Shown here piece after piece: positions 1 through 9,339 of a stretch of 64,000 nt of DNA. The translations under genes and the position numbers were made by a program. Every line of letters starts with the position of its first letter. Position 1 is the stretch's first letter. Below the pieces are notes generated by a model. That model did not search any database. It was not told the DNA's origin and worked only from the letters and a program-made list of their open reading frames with translations. Source of the DNA: Duganella aceris (GTDB lineage Bacteria; Pseudomonadota; Gammaproteobacteria; Burkholderiales; Burkholderiaceae_D). The stretch is from the NCBI RefSeq assembly GCF_011090165.1, contig NZ_JAADJT010000003.1, positions 62,001 through 126,000 on the forward strand. Reading direction: 5' to 3'.

Positions 1-785
1 TTGGCGTGGGATTTCTCGCCCGACACCACCATCCAGCCGGAGCGGTAGCCGCAGGCGCGGTAGTTCTTCGACAGGCCGTTGAAGGTGACGAACAGCACGT
101 CGTCGGCCAGCGAGGCGATCGAGACGTGCTCGGCCTCGTCGTACAGCACCTTGTCGTAGATCTCGTCGGCGTAGATGATCAGCTGGTGCTCGCGCGCCAG
201 CTCGATGATCTGCAACAGCAGCGACACCGGATACAGCGCGCCGGTCGGATTGTTCGGGTTGATGACGACGATGGCGCGGGTGTTGGCGTTGATCTTGCGC
301 CGCATGTCGTCGATGTCCGGATACCACTCCTGCTGCTCGTCGCAGATGTAGTGCACCGGCTTGCCGCCCGACAGCGACACGGCGGCGGTCCACAGCGGAT
401 AGTCGGGCGCCGGCACCAGCACCTCGTCGCCGTTGTTGAGCAGCGCGTTCATCGACATCACGATCAGCTCGGAGGCGCCGTTGCCCAGGTAGACATCCTC
501 GATGCCGACGCCGGCGATGTTCTTGCTCTGGGTGTAATGCACGATGGCCTTGCGCGGCGCGAACATGCCCTTGGAATCGGTGTAGCCGGCCGCGTTGGAC
601 AGGTTGATCTTCATATCCTGGACGATCTCGTCCGGCGGATCGAAGCCGAACACGGCCAAGTTGCCGATATTCAACTTCGTGATCTTGTGTCCTTCTTCCT
701 CCATTTGCCGGGCTTTTTCCGGCACCGGGCCGCGGATCTCGTAACAGACTTCCGCCAATTTGTTCGATTTTTGAATCGGTCGCAA
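1..785 (-). CDS. alaA: AlaA-type alanine/pyruvate aminotransferase, 3' end outside window
   Basis: A PLP-dependent class I/II aminotransferase, most like the AlaA group that makes alanine from pyruvate and glutamate in the cytoplasm. About 261 N-terminal residues are present and the rest runs off the left edge. The N-terminus reads MRPIQKSNKLAEVCYEIRGP, the typical AlaA opening. An NPNNPTG substrate-binding segment, a YADEIYD segment and the PLP-lysine motif GLSKNYRACGYR (lysine at about residue 240) are all visible. The family-consistent start is a TTG at 783-785 with an AGGA element about seven bases upstream; no ATG fits. It is divergent from the gene at 980. Assignment to AlaA rather than another aminotransferase of the same fold rests on recalled sequence similarity only. 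Confidence 0.85.
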   Translation of the reverse strand, partial: MRPIQKSNKLAEVCYEIRGPVPEKARQMEEEGHKITKLNIGNLAVFGFDPPDEIVQDMKINLSNAAGYTDSKGMFAPRKAIVHYTQSKNIAGVGIEDVYLGNGASELIVMSMNALLNNGDEVLVPAPDYPLWTAAVSLSGGKPVHYICDEQQEWYPDIDDMRRKINANTRAIVVINPNNPTGALYPVSLLLQIIELAREHQLIIYADEIYDKVLYDEAEHVSIASLADDVLFVTFNGLSKNYRACGYRSGWMVVSGEKSHA

Positions 786-979
786 AATAAAATCCTGTCC
801 AGGTGAGGCAAACCGCTGCGACCTGCCAAAACCACGGCGCCGGTCGATGCTGCAATGCGAAAAGAACCATTCTGCCGAAAGCCTCCCATTTAATCAACAC
901 CTGCCCGTCCGAAAGGCCTAAGTCCGGCCCGAAACCGCTACAATGGCGCTTCTTTCCGACCCACAGCGCGATTTCTCCC

Positions 980-1372
980 ATGAAGCTCCACGCCAGCGAC
1001 ACCAAAAAATACCAGACCGTCACCGGTTACGACGAAACCGGCGTTGAAATCAACGCCCAGCGCTACAATTACAGCCTGATCGTCCTGCCCGAATCCGAGC
1101 CGCGCGCGTGGCACGCGCCGACCTTCGACAGCATCACGGCCGAACATTTCGACATCATCGGCGCCGACAGCCCGGACGTGGTCATCCTCGGCACCGGCGC
1201 CAGGCAGCGCTTCATCCATCCGCGCCTGACCGCCGCGCTGACCATGCGCCGCATCGGCGTCGAATGCATGGACAGCCAGGCCGCCTGCCGCACCTACAAC
1301 ATCCTGATGGGTGAAGGCCGCAAGGTGACGTTGGCGCTGGTGATCGACCACGGCGAGACCAAGCCGGCCTGA
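980..1372 (+). CDS. Mth938/DUF498 domain-containing protein
   Basis: A 130-residue protein of the Mth938-like (DUF498, Xcc1710-type) family, found in bacteria and in mitochondrial NDUFAF3 relatives; the bacterial biochemical role is not established. The ATG at 980 (MKLHASDTKKYQ) fits the family's length; the reading frame stays open upstream but that part is poorly family-like. Visible family features are the central SPDVVILGTGARQRF segment and the later GVECMDSQAACRTYNIL segment. Its stop and the next start share a base (TGATG), so it is translationally coupled to the ArnT-like gene and sits at the head of the arn operon. Whether it has a role in lipid A modification is unknown; co-transcription may be incidental. 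Confidence 0.85.
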   Translation: MKLHASDTKKYQTVTGYDETGVEINAQRYNYSLIVLPESEPRAWHAPTFDSITAEHFDIIGADSPDVVILGTGARQRFIHPRLTAALTMRRIGVECMDSQAACRTYNILMGEGRKVTLALVIDHGETKPA

Positions 1373-3030
1373 TGAACGACCTGTACAACTCCAAAAAACT
1401 GGTCTGGTCGCTGCTCGCGGCCTTCGTCATCGTCACTTTCTACATGCTCGGCATGCGCACCCTGGTGCCGCCCGACGAGGGCCGCTACGCCGAAATGGCG
1501 CGCGAGATGCTCAGTCACGGCGACTGGATCACCACCCGCCTGAACGGCATCAAATACTTCGAGAAACCACCGCTGCAGACCTGGATGAACGCCGCCACCT
1601 TCGCCGTGTTCGGCCTGGGCGAATGGCAGGCGCGGCTCTGGACCGGGCTGTGCGGCATGGGCGCGGTGCTGCTGAGCGGCTACACCGCGCAGCGCCTGTT
1701 CGGCGCGCGCGCCGGCTTCTACGCCGCGCTGGTGCTGGGCTCCAGCGTGTTCTGGGTCGCCGGCAGCCAGATCAATTCGCTGGACATGAGCTTGTCGACG
1801 ATGATGGCGATCTCGCTGTGCGCGCTGTTGCTGGCGCAGCGCGACGCCGCCACGCCGGCCGAGAACCGCAACTGGATGCTGCTGTGCTGGGCCGGCATGG
1901 CGCTGGCGGTGCTGGCCAAGGGCCTGATCGGCGTGGTGCTGCCCGGCGCGGTGCTGGTGCTGTACTCGGCGCTGGGACGCGACCTCGGCATCTGGAAGCG
2001 GCTGCATCTGGGCAAGGGCTTGCTGCTGCTGTTCGCCCTGGCCACGCCGTGGTTCGTGCTGGTGGCGCTGAAGAATCCGGAACAGCCGCACTTCTTCTTC
2101 ATCCACGAACACTGGGAGCGTTTCTTCCTCAAGCAGCACCACCGCGAAGGCCCGTGGTACTACTTCCTGCTGATGCTGATTCCGGGCCTGATGCCGTGGC
2201 TGGGCCTGCTGCCGCAGGCGCTGCTGCACGGCGCCCGCCGCGAAGCCGCGCGCTTCCAGCCCAAGCTGCTGCTGCTGATCTGGTCGGTGTTCATCCTGTT
2301 CTTCTTCAGCGCTTCCAGCTCCAAGCTGCCCGGCTACATCCTGCCGATCTTCCCGGCGCTGGCGATGCTGATCGCGGTCCAGCTGGAACACGCGTCGCGG
2401 CCGCAACGCATGATCGCCGCCGCCTTGATGCTGCTGGCCGGCCTGGCCGGGCTGGCGGCGCTGCCGCAACTGGGCCTGGAGGGCGAACGCTATCCGGGCG
2501 AAGGCATGCTGCTGGTCGCGGCCCAGCCGTGGGCGCTGGCGGCCGCCATCGTCGCCGCCGTCGCCGGCGCCATGGCGATGCTGCACGTGCGCCAGATGCG
2601 CCGCGACCTCGGCGTGCTGACCTTGGCCATCGCCGGCTTCGCCGCCACCCAGCTGATCCTGGCCGGCCTCGAACCGTTCGGCGATATGCGCGCCGGCAAG
2701 GACATGGTGGCGAAAATCCAGCCCCTGCTCAAGCCCGACACCAGGATCTATTCCGTCGAAACGTACGAGCAGTCGATGACCTTCTACCTGGCGCGCACCG
2801 CGACCCTGGTCGATTACGGCGACGAACTCACGTTCGGCCTGCAACAGCAGCCGGAATTGTGGATCCCGACGCTGGACGGCTTCAGCGCGCGCTGGGGCGC
2901 CCATACCGCCGCCGGCGAGCGAGCCGTGGCCATCGTCAGCCTCCGCGCCTTCGCCAAACTGCGCGACCGGCAGCTGACCATGCGCGTGGTGGCGCAGGAC
3001 ACCCGCCGCATCGTTATTACCAATCTGTAA
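1372..3030 (+). CDS. arnT: ArnT-like glycosyltransferase (GT-C fold, PMT/GT83 family)
   Basis: An integral inner-membrane glycosyltransferase of 552 residues. By family it transfers 4-amino-4-deoxy-L-arabinose or a related sugar from an undecaprenyl-phosphate carrier to lipid A on the periplasmic face. The N-terminal membrane segment is followed by PPDEGRYAEMAREML, which carries the catalytic acidic residue of the first periplasmic loop, and FEKPPLQTWM, both typical of ArnT/PMT enzymes. Many further hydrophobic helices follow, with a mixed C-terminal domain after about residue 450. The gene overlaps the preceding stop by one base and is followed 16 bases later by a small EamA protein. Downstream arnB, arnC, arnA-type and arnD genes support the ArnT reading, although the exact sugar cannot be read from sequence. 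Confidence 0.88.
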   Translation: MNDLYNSKKLVWSLLAAFVIVTFYMLGMRTLVPPDEGRYAEMAREMLSHGDWITTRLNGIKYFEKPPLQTWMNAATFAVFGLGEWQARLWTGLCGMGAVLLSGYTAQRLFGARAGFYAALVLGSSVFWVAGSQINSLDMSLSTMMAISLCALLLAQRDAATPAENRNWMLLCWAGMALAVLAKGLIGVVLPGAVLVLYSALGRDLGIWKRLHLGKGLLLLFALATPWFVLVALKNPEQPHFFFIHEHWERFFLKQHHREGPWYYFLLMLIPGLMPWLGLLPQALLHGARREAARFQPKLLLLIWSVFILFFFSASSSKLPGYILPIFPALAMLIAVQLEHASRPQRMIAAALMLLAGLAGLAALPQLGLEGERYPGEGMLLVAAQPWALAAAIVAAVAGAMAMLHVRQMRRDLGVLTLAIAGFAATQLILAGLEPFGDMRAGKDMVAKIQPLLKPDTRIYSVETYEQSMTFYLARTATLVDYGDELTFGLQQQPELWIPTLDGFSARWGAHTAAGERAVAIVSLRAFAKLRDRQLTMRVVAQDTRRIVITNL

Positions 3031-3046
3031 TGAACAAAAACATACA

Positions 3047-3418
3047 ATGAATATCGCCACTTTCAGTTTCATCGTGTTCGGCGTACTGCTCAACGCGATC
3101 GCGCAATTGCTGCTCAAGGCGGGCGCGCGCAACGTCGGCGAAATCCATCTGACGCTGCAGAACTTCTTCGCGGTCGGCATCAAGGTTGCAAGCCAGTGGC
3201 CCATTATCGGCGGGCTTACTTGCTATGTGCTATCGGTGGTGCTGTGGATTATCGCGTTGTCGCGGGTCGATGTGTCGATCGCCTATCCGATGCTGTCGCT
3301 CGGTTATGTGGTGACCGCCATAGGGGCCTGGTATCTGTTCGGCGAGGCCTTGTCGGCGCAGCGCCTGATGGCGATCGTCGTGATCCTGATTGGTGTCGCA
3401 TGGCTGGCGCGCACTTGA
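3047..3418 (+). CDS. Small EamA/SMR-type subunit, ArnE/ArnF-like flippase
   Basis: A 123-residue protein of about four transmembrane helices with a single EamA-type repeat; near the N-terminus it reads GVLLNAIAQLLLKAG, as in ArnE and ArnF. In enterobacteria ArnE and ArnF form a heterodimer thought to flip undecaprenyl-phosphate-aminoarabinose across the inner membrane. Only one such gene is present here, so the functional unit may be a homodimer, or a partner may lie elsewhere. The start at 3047 lacks a clear Shine-Dalgarno sequence, and an ATG overlapping the previous stop leads only to a very short frame. Operon position between the ArnT-like and arnB genes supports the flippase call. Confidence 0.8.
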   Translation: MNIATFSFIVFGVLLNAIAQLLLKAGARNVGEIHLTLQNFFAVGIKVASQWPIIGGLTCYVLSVVLWIIALSRVDVSIAYPMLSLGYVVTAIGAWYLFGEALSAQRLMAIVVILIGVAWLART

Positions 3419-3464
3419 TGAACAAACTAGAATGCGGTTATAGAAACTCGAAAGCACACCCCCT

Positions 3465-4604
3465 ATGACCGCAGCCCCGCCCTTCCTTCCTTTTTCCAAG
3501 CCTAGCATCGACGAAGCGACCATCGCCGCCGTCGGCGAGGTGCTGCGCTCGGGCTGGATCACCAGCGGGCCGAAGGTGCAGGCGTTTGAAGCGCAAATGT
3601 CGGACTACTTCGGCGGCCGTCCGGTGCGCACCTTCAACTCCGGCACCTGCACCATGGAGATCGCGTTGCGCATCGCCGGCATCGGTCCCGGCGACGAAGT
3701 CATCACCACGCCGGTGTCGTGGGTCGCCACCGCCAACGTCATCATCGAAGTGGGCGCCACGCCGGTGTTCGCCGATATCGATCCGCTGACCCGCAACCTC
3801 GACCTCGACCAGGTGGAAGCCGCGATCACGCCGCGCACCAAGGCCATCATTCCGGTCTACCTGTCCGGCCTGCCGCTGGACATGGACCGGCTGTACGCCA
3901 TCGCCCGCAAGCACAATCTGCGCGTGGTCGAGGACGCGGCGCAGGCCTTCGGCTCGGAATGGAAGGGCCAGCGTATCGGCGCCTTCGGCGACTTCGTCTC
4001 GTTCAGCTTCCAGGCCAACAAGAACATCACCACCGGCGAAGGCGGCGCGCTGGTGCTGAACAACCTGGAGGAAGCCAGGCTGGCGGAGAAGTACCGCCTG
4101 CAGGGCGTCACCCGCAGCGGCGTCGACGGCATCGACGTCGACGTCCTCGGCGGCAAATACAATATGAGCGACATCATGGCGGCCATCGGCCTGGGCCAGT
4201 TCGCCAACATCGACAACATCACCGCGCACCGCCGCGCGCTGGCGCGCCGCTACTACGAGGCCTTCGGCGCCGGGTTCGAGGCGCTGTCGGGCGCGCAGCT
4301 GCCGCTGCAAGCCTTCGACAGCAGCAACTACCACCTGTTCCAGATCATCCTGCCCGACAACGGTCCGGGCACCCGCGCCGAGTTCATGCGCGCCATGCAG
4401 GAACGCTTCAACATCGGCACCGGCTACCACTACGCGCCGATCCACCTGTTCACCATGTACCGCGAGCGCGGCTTCAAGGAGGGCATGTTCCCGGTCGCGG
4501 AAAAGGTCGGCCGCCTGACCGTCACCCTGCCGATGTTCTACGCCATGACCCTGGCCGACGTCGACCGCGCGGTCGCCGCCGTCAAAGCGCTGCTGATCAA
4601 ATGA
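3465..4604 (+). CDS. arnB: ArnB-type DegT/DnrJ/EryC1/StrS aminotransferase
   Basis: A 379-residue PLP-dependent aminotransferase of the DegT/DnrJ/EryC1/StrS family. By operon context it converts UDP-4-keto-arabinose to UDP-4-amino-4-deoxy-L-arabinose using glutamate, in the cytoplasm. The lysine expected to bind PLP is about K186 within FSFQANKNITTGEGG. The VEDAAQAFGSEWKG segment contains the conserved aspartate, and the N-terminal FSKPSIDEATIAAV segment is typical of ArnB. Length matches ArnB (about 380). The last four bases overlap the arnC start as ATGA, implying coupled translation. Confidence 0.92.
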   Translation: MTAAPPFLPFSKPSIDEATIAAVGEVLRSGWITSGPKVQAFEAQMSDYFGGRPVRTFNSGTCTMEIALRIAGIGPGDEVITTPVSWVATANVIIEVGATPVFADIDPLTRNLDLDQVEAAITPRTKAIIPVYLSGLPLDMDRLYAIARKHNLRVVEDAAQAFGSEWKGQRIGAFGDFVSFSFQANKNITTGEGGALVLNNLEEARLAEKYRLQGVTRSGVDGIDVDVLGGKYNMSDIMAAIGLGQFANIDNITAHRRALARRYYEAFGAGFEALSGAQLPLQAFDSSNYHLFQIILPDNGPGTRAEFMRAMQERFNIGTGYHYAPIHLFTMYRERGFKEGMFPVAEKVGRLTVTLPMFYAMTLADVDRAVAAVKALLIK

Positions 4605-5611
4605 ACGCCGCGCTCCCCAAGCCGGCGATCTCGGTCGTCATCCCGATCTACAACGAGCAGGCCGGCCTGGCCGCGCTGTTCGCGCGCCTGTATCCGGCGC
4701 TGGACCGGCTGGGCGAGCGCTACGAGATCGTGTTCGTCAACGACGGCAGCCGCGACCAGTCGGTGTCCATCCTGGCCGAGCAGTTCCGCGCCCGGCCCGA
4801 CGTGACGCGGGTGGTGCTGTTCAACGGCAACTACGGCCAGCACATGGCGATCCTGGCCGGCTTCGAAGCGGCGCGCGGCGAGATCATGGTCACGCTCGAC
4901 GCCGACCTGCAGAATCCGCCGGAGGAAATCGGCAAGCTGATCGCCAAGATGCGCGAGGGCTACGACTACGTCGGCTCGATCCGCCGCAAGCGCTGCGATT
5001 CGGCGTGGCGCACCTACGCCTCGAAAGCGATGAACCGGCTGCGCGAGCGCATCACCAACATCAAGATCACCGACCAGGGCAATATGCTGCGCGCCTACGG
5101 CCGCAACGTGGTCGACCTGATGAACCAGTGCCGCGAGGTCAACACCTTCGTGCCGGCGCTGGCCTACCGCTTCGCGCGCAAGCCGACCGAGATCGTGGTC
5201 GAGCACGAGGAGCGCGCGGCCGGCGAATCGAAGTATTCGCTGTACAGCCTGATTCGTTTGAACTTCGACCTGATCACCGGCTTCTCGCTGGTGCCGCTGC
5301 AAATGTTCTCCATGCTGGGCATGATGTTGTCGCTGGTGTCGGCGGCGCTGGTGGTGGGCTTGCTGGTGCGGCGCCTGTTCCTTGGCGCCGAGGCGGACGG
5401 CGTGTTCACGCTGTTCGCGATCGCCTTCTTTCTGATGGGCGTGATCTTGTTCGGCATCGGCCTGCTGGGCGAGTACATCGGCCGCATCTTCCAGCAGGTG
5501 CGCGCAAGGCCGCGCTATGTGGTGCAGGCCGTGCTGGAACAACAACCGTGCCTGTCGGTCGTGGCGCCCATCGGCGTCGAAAAACGTTTAGTGAGCCGTA
5601 TCGATGAATGA
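4601..5611 (+). CDS. arnC: ArnC-type undecaprenyl-phosphate glycosyltransferase (GT2)
   Basis: A 336-residue polytopic glycosyltransferase with an N-terminal cytoplasmic GT2 domain (SVVIPIYNEQAGL, then FVNDGSRDQS, then the metal-binding LDADLQNPPEEI) and two C-terminal membrane segments around residues 235-310. ArnC attaches formylated aminoarabinose from the UDP donor to undecaprenyl phosphate. The family also contains dolichol-phosphate mannosyltransferase-like and bactoprenol glucosyltransferases, so the ArnC call depends partly on its neighbours. The start ATG at 4601 overlaps the arnB stop, and the gene's end overlaps the formyltransferase start at 5604 by eight bases. Confidence 0.9.
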   Translation: MNAALPKPAISVVIPIYNEQAGLAALFARLYPALDRLGERYEIVFVNDGSRDQSVSILAEQFRARPDVTRVVLFNGNYGQHMAILAGFEAARGEIMVTLDADLQNPPEEIGKLIAKMREGYDYVGSIRRKRCDSAWRTYASKAMNRLRERITNIKITDQGNMLRAYGRNVVDLMNQCREVNTFVPALAYRFARKPTEIVVEHEERAAGESKYSLYSLIRLNFDLITGFSLVPLQMFSMLGMMLSLVSAALVVGLLVRRLFLGAEADGVFTLFAIAFFLMGVILFGIGLLGEYIGRIFQQVRARPRYVVQAVLEQQPCLSVVAPIGVEKRLVSRIDE

Positions 5612-6551
5612 AACAAGCCTGACCGATCTGGATCCCGCCAAGCGCGCGGTGGTGTTCGCCTATCACAACGTCGGCGTGCGCTGCCTGAAAGTGCTGCTGG
5701 CCGGCGGCGTCGATGTCGCGCTGGTGGTCACGCACGAGGACAGCGCCGACGAGAACATCTGGTTCGAATCGGTGATCTCGTTATGCCGGGCCGAGGGCAT
5801 TCCATACATCACCCCGGCCGACGCGCGCGCGCCGGAATTGCTGCGCCAGGTGAGCGACGCCAGGCCCGACCTGATGTTCAGCTTTTACTACCGCCATATG
5901 CTGCCGGCCGACCTGCTGGCGGTGGCGCCGGCCTACAATATGCACGGCTCGCTGCTGCCGGAGTTCCGCGGCCGCGCGCCGGTCAACTGGGCGGTGCTGC
6001 ACGGCGCGTCGGTCACCGGCGCGTCGCTGCACGAGATGACGGTCAAGCCGGACGCCGGCGCCATCGTGTCGCAGATGGAGGTGCCGATCCTGCCGGACGA
6101 CACCGCGTTCGAAGTGTTCGGCAAGGTCACGGTGGCGGCCGAGCAGGCGCTGTGGCGCGTGCTGCCGTCGCTGCTGGCGGGGACCGCGCCGCGCCTGCAC
6201 AACGACCTGAGCAAGGGCGGCTACTTCGGCGGCCGCAAGCCGGAGGACGGCCGCATCGACTGGAGCCGGCCGGCGCAGCAGGTCTACAATCTGCACCGCG
6301 CGGTCGCGCCACCCTACCCCGGCGCCTTCACCGAAGTCGGCGGCGTGCGTTACGTGATCCAGCGCGCGCGCTTGCCGGGCCAGGGCAATCTGGTCGCCCT
6401 GAGCCTGCCGCAGGGACTGGCGGTGCTGGACGGCGCCATCGTCGGCGTCTGCGGCGACGGCCGCATGCTGACCATCGCCGCGCTGAGCGCCGACGGCGCG
6501 CCGGTGACGGCGGCGCAACTGCAAGCCCACCTTGAAGGAGCACGCGCATGA
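5604..6551 (+). CDS. arnA: UDP-aminoarabinose formyltransferase (separate ArnA N-terminal domain)
   Basis: A 315-residue formyltransferase matching the N-terminal half of enterobacterial ArnA, which N-formylates UDP-4-amino-4-deoxy-L-arabinose using 10-formyltetrahydrofolate. The catalytic triad of the family is visible: asparagine about 112 and histidine about 114 in [20 protein letters not shown], and aspartate about 150 in [10 protein letters not shown]-terminal OB-like domain follows ([12 protein letters not shown] onward). In E. coli this domain is fused to the decarboxylase; here the two are separate overlapping genes (ATGA at 6548-6551), an arrangement also seen in some other proteobacteria. 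The gene symbol therefore denotes only one half of ArnA. Confidence 0.9.
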   Translation: MNETSLTDLDPAKRAVVFAYHNVGVRCLKVLLAGGVDVALVVTHEDSADENIWFESVISLCRAEGIPYITPADARAPELLRQVSDARPDLMFSFYYRHMLPADLLAVAPAYNMHGSLLPEFRGRAPVNWAVLHGASVTGASLHEMTVKPDAGAIVSQMEVPILPDDTAFEVFGKVTVAAEQALWRVLPSLLAGTAPRLHNDLSKGGYFGGRKPEDGRIDWSRPAQQVYNLHRAVAPPYPGAFTEVGGVRYVIQRARLPGQGNLVALSLPQGLAVLDGAIVGVCGDGRMLTIAALSADGAPVTAAQLQAHLEGARA

Positions 6552-7588
6552 AAAAAGTCCTGATCCTCGGCGTCAACGGCTTCATCGGCCATCATTTGTC
6601 GAAGCGCATCCTGGCGACCACCGACTGGCACGTCTATGGCATGGACATGAGCACCGACCGTATTTCGGACATGCTCGACCATCCGCGCATGCACTTCTTC
6701 GAAGGCGACATCACCATCAACAAGGAGTGGGTCGAGTACCACGTCAAGAAATGCGACGTGATCCTGCCGCTGGTGGCGATCGCCACCCCGTCCACCTACG
6801 TCAAGGCGCCGCTGCGCGTGTTCGAGCTGGACTTCGAGGCCAACCTGCCGATCGTCCGCTCCGCCGCCAAGTACGGCAAGCATTTGGTGTTCCCGTCGAC
6901 CTCGGAAGTGTACGGCATGTGCCACGACGAGGAATTCGATCCGGAGAACTCGGAACTGATCTGCGGCCCGATCAACAAGCCGCGCTGGATCTACGCCAAC
7001 GCCAAGCAGCTGATGGACCGCGTGATCTGGGGCTACGGCATGGAAGGCCTGAACTTCACGCTGTTCCGCCCGTTCAACTGGATCGGCGCCGGCCTCGATT
7101 CGATCCACACGCCGAAGGAAGGGTCGTCGCGCGTGGTGACCCAGTTCTTCGGCCACATCGTGCGCGGCGAGAACATCTCGCTGGTCGACGGCGGCGCGCA
7201 GAAGCGCGCCTTCACCGACATCGACGACGGCATCGACGCGCTGGTGAAGATCATCGCCAACCAGGACGGCGCCGCCAGCGGCAAGATCTACAACATCGGC
7301 AACCCGGTCAACAACTACTCGATCCGCGAGCTGGCGGCGATGATGCTGGAGCTGGCCGCCGACTATCCCGAATACGCCGGCAGCGCCAGGCAGGTCAAGA
7401 TCGTCGAGACCACCTCGGGCGCCTACTACGGCGCCGGCTACCAGGACGTGCAGAACCGGGTGCCGAAAATCACCAACACCTGCGCCGAACTCGATTGGGC
7501 GCCGACCACCGGCATGGCCGACGCGCTGAAGAAAATCTTCGACGCCTACCGCGGCCAGGTCGGCGCCGCCCAAGCATTGATGGACTGA
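6548..7588 (+). CDS. arnA: UDP-glucuronate oxidative decarboxylase (separate ArnA C-terminal domain)
   Basis: A 346-residue NAD-dependent epimerase/dehydratase-family enzyme corresponding to the C-terminal half of ArnA. It oxidatively decarboxylates UDP-glucuronic acid to UDP-4-keto-arabinose, the substrate of ArnB. The Rossmann nucleotide-binding motif is [10 protein letters not shown] near the N-terminus, [10 protein letters not shown] carries the catalytic serine and glutamate, and [11 protein letters not shown] carries the YxxxK pair. The start ATG overlaps the formyltransferase stop and has a GGAG element a few bases upstream. UDP-glucose dehydrogenase, needed to make UDP-glucuronate, is not in the window and must be supplied from elsewhere. 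Confidence 0.92.
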   Translation: MKKVLILGVNGFIGHHLSKRILATTDWHVYGMDMSTDRISDMLDHPRMHFFEGDITINKEWVEYHVKKCDVILPLVAIATPSTYVKAPLRVFELDFEANLPIVRSAAKYGKHLVFPSTSEVYGMCHDEEFDPENSELICGPINKPRWIYANAKQLMDRVIWGYGMEGLNFTLFRPFNWIGAGLDSIHTPKEGSSRVVTQFFGHIVRGENISLVDGGAQKRAFTDIDDGIDALVKIIANQDGAASGKIYNIGNPVNNYSIRELAAMMLELAADYPEYAGSARQVKIVETTSGAYYGAGYQDVQNRVPKITNTCAELDWAPTTGMADALKKIFDAYRGQVGAAQALMD

Positions 7589-7590
7589 AT

Positions 7591-8565
7591 TTGACCACGA
7601 CCACCTCCCCCGCGCCGCTGATGGTGCTGAAGATCGACATCGACACCTATCGCGGCACCCGCGAAGGCACGTTGAACCTGGTGCGCATGCTCAAGGCGCA
7701 CCAAGCCGGCGCCACCTTCCTGTTCTCGCTCGGCCCCGACCACACCGGCTGGGCGCTGCGCCGCGCGCTGCGGCCCGGCTTCTTCAGCAAGGTCTCGCGC
7801 ACCTCGGTGGTCGAGCACTACGGCCTCAAGACGCTGATGTACGGCACGCTGCTGCCCGCCCCCGACATCGGCAAGGACTGCGCCGACCAGATGCGCCAGG
7901 TGCGCGACGCCGGCTTCGAGTGCGGCATTCACACCTGGGACCACGTGCTGTGGCAGGACAACGTCGCCCAGCGCGACGGCGCCTGGTCGACCGGCATGAT
8001 GCTCAAGGCCGAGGCCCGCTACACGCAGGTGTTCGGCGTCGCGCCGCGCACCCACGGCGCCGCCGGCTGGCAGATGAACGACGCCGCCTTCGCCCGGCAC
8101 GACGCGGCCGGCTACGCCTACGCCTCGGACGGCCGCTGCGTGCTCAACGAGGACGGCACGCTGGCCAATCCGGCCGACGGTCCGCACCGCCTGGCCGATG
8201 GCGCGCACGTGCTGAAGCATATCCAGTTGCCCACCACCCTCCCTACTTTGGACGAATTGCTCGGGCGCGAAATCGACGGCACTATCGTCACCACCGCCAA
8301 TATCGCCGCCTTCCTGCTCAAGCTGACCGAGGGCGCGGGCCGCGACCACGTGTATACTTTGCACGCGGAACTTGAAGGTCAGAAACTCGCCCCCATATTC
8401 GAGCAGTTATTGGCGGGGTGGCGCGCCCAGGGTTACCAACTGGCGTCCATGGCCGACTACCATCAGAAGGTGCAGCACCTCGCCTTGCCGGTCTGCCCGA
8501 TCACCTGGGGCGAACTGCCGGGACGTTCGGGCCGGCTGGTGGTGCAAGGCGCCGCCCGATCTTAA
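7591..8565 (+). CDS. arnD: ArnD-type polysaccharide deacetylase (deformylase)
   Basis: A NodB-fold deacetylase of 324 residues that, by family, removes the formyl group from undecaprenyl-phosphate formyl-aminoarabinose before flipping. The N-terminal KIDIDTYRGTREGTLNL closely matches ArnD and holds the metal-binding aspartate; GIHTWDHVLWQ supplies metal-binding histidines. Start choice is uncertain: TTG at 7591 lies two bases after the previous stop with GGA six bases before it, while ATG at 7621 has no Shine-Dalgarno sequence but gives a family-like N-terminus of 314 residues. It is the last arn gene; bcp follows 24 bases later with its own AGGAG site. Confidence 0.88.
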   Translation: MTTTTSPAPLMVLKIDIDTYRGTREGTLNLVRMLKAHQAGATFLFSLGPDHTGWALRRALRPGFFSKVSRTSVVEHYGLKTLMYGTLLPAPDIGKDCADQMRQVRDAGFECGIHTWDHVLWQDNVAQRDGAWSTGMMLKAEARYTQVFGVAPRTHGAAGWQMNDAAFARHDAAGYAYASDGRCVLNEDGTLANPADGPHRLADGAHVLKHIQLPTTLPTLDELLGREIDGTIVTTANIAAFLLKLTEGAGRDHVYTLHAELEGQKLAPIFEQLLAGWRAQGYQLASMADYHQKVQHLALPVCPITWGELPGRSGRLVVQGAARS

Positions 8566-8589
8566 TGCGTACCACTCAGGAGATAGCCT

Positions 8590-9069
8590 GTGGCTGATAG
8601 CCAATCCGAAGTACAAAAATCGCCGGTGAGCGATTTCGCCGCCCCGATGACCAGCGGCCAGACCTTCCAGATGGCGGGCCGTCCGGCGCGCCACACCGTG
8701 CTGTTCTTCTACCCGAAGGACAACACCCCCGGCTGCACCACCGAAAACATCGCGTTCCGCGATCTGCACGAGCAATTCCAGGCCGCCGGCACCGAAATCT
8801 ACGGCATCAGCCGCGATTCGCTGCGCTCGCATGAAAGCTTCAAGAGCAAGCTCGGCCTGCCGTTCGAACTGATTTCCGACCCCGAGGAAGCGGTTTGCCA
8901 GCAGTTCGGCGTCATGAAGATGAAGCAAATGTACGGCAAGACGGTGCGCGGCATCGAGCGCAGCACGTTTGTGATTGACGCTCATGGGCAATTGGTGAAA
9001 GAATGGCGAGGCGTGAAAGTAGCGGGTCACGTCGATGAAGTGCTGGAATTTGTAGCGCGTCAGACTTGA
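8590..9069 (+). CDS. bcp: Peroxiredoxin, BCP/PrxQ family
   Basis: A 159-residue thioredoxin-fold thiol peroxidase that reduces hydrogen peroxide and organic hydroperoxides in the cytoplasm. The peroxidatic cysteine is about C49 in DNTPGCTTEN. The residue five positions later, where E. coli Bcp has its resolving cysteine, is isoleucine; the only other cysteine is about C103 in EEAVCQQFG, the place used by atypical members. The start is GTG at 8590 with a strong AGGAG about seven bases upstream. It follows arnD closely and may be partly co-transcribed with the arn operon, but it is a common stand-alone housekeeping gene. Confidence 0.93.
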   Translation: MADSQSEVQKSPVSDFAAPMTSGQTFQMAGRPARHTVLFFYPKDNTPGCTTENIAFRDLHEQFQAAGTEIYGISRDSLRSHESFKSKLGLPFELISDPEEAVCQQFGVMKMKQMYGKTVRGIERSTFVIDAHGQLVKEWRGVKVAGHVDEVLEFVARQT

Positions 9070-9339
9070 AGTGCGCGTTGCAGCTTCCGGAGTTTGCTCA
9101 ACCGTAGCAGAACCATGCGTACCAGCCCTTGAGTCATCACTGTAATTCCTCCCACCCTACATGGTGGCCAGCCGGCCACCACGCGGTACTTTCCCCGGGC
9201 AAGATGCGCGCCCGTCGGCAGTCTTATAACCTGAATTACCCAGCATCCACCCCATCCGGTTTCCTGTTCGCTCGCGCCCGCACCGCGAGCCCACAGCCCA
9301 TGGGCGGATTCCTCCAGATATTTTTTGATTGAGATCCTG

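Noticed and set aside
6..806. Plus-strand frame of 266 codons at the left edge
   Set aside because: It is the complement of the aminotransferase gene and has a His/Val/Gln/Asp-biased composition without recognisable motifs.
9096..9108. GCTCAACCGTAGC, identical to part of palindrome copy 2
   Set aside because: Only 13 bases match, with no partner arm or outer GGGGTCAG, so it may be chance; worth including in a genome-wide search for remnants but not callable as an element.
9129..9332. 67-codon frame between bcp and the phoH-like gene
   Set aside because: No ribosome-binding site, no recognisable protein sequence and a composition unlike coding regions here; the 270-base gap holds a small GGTGGCC/GGCCACC hairpin and nothing else I recognise.
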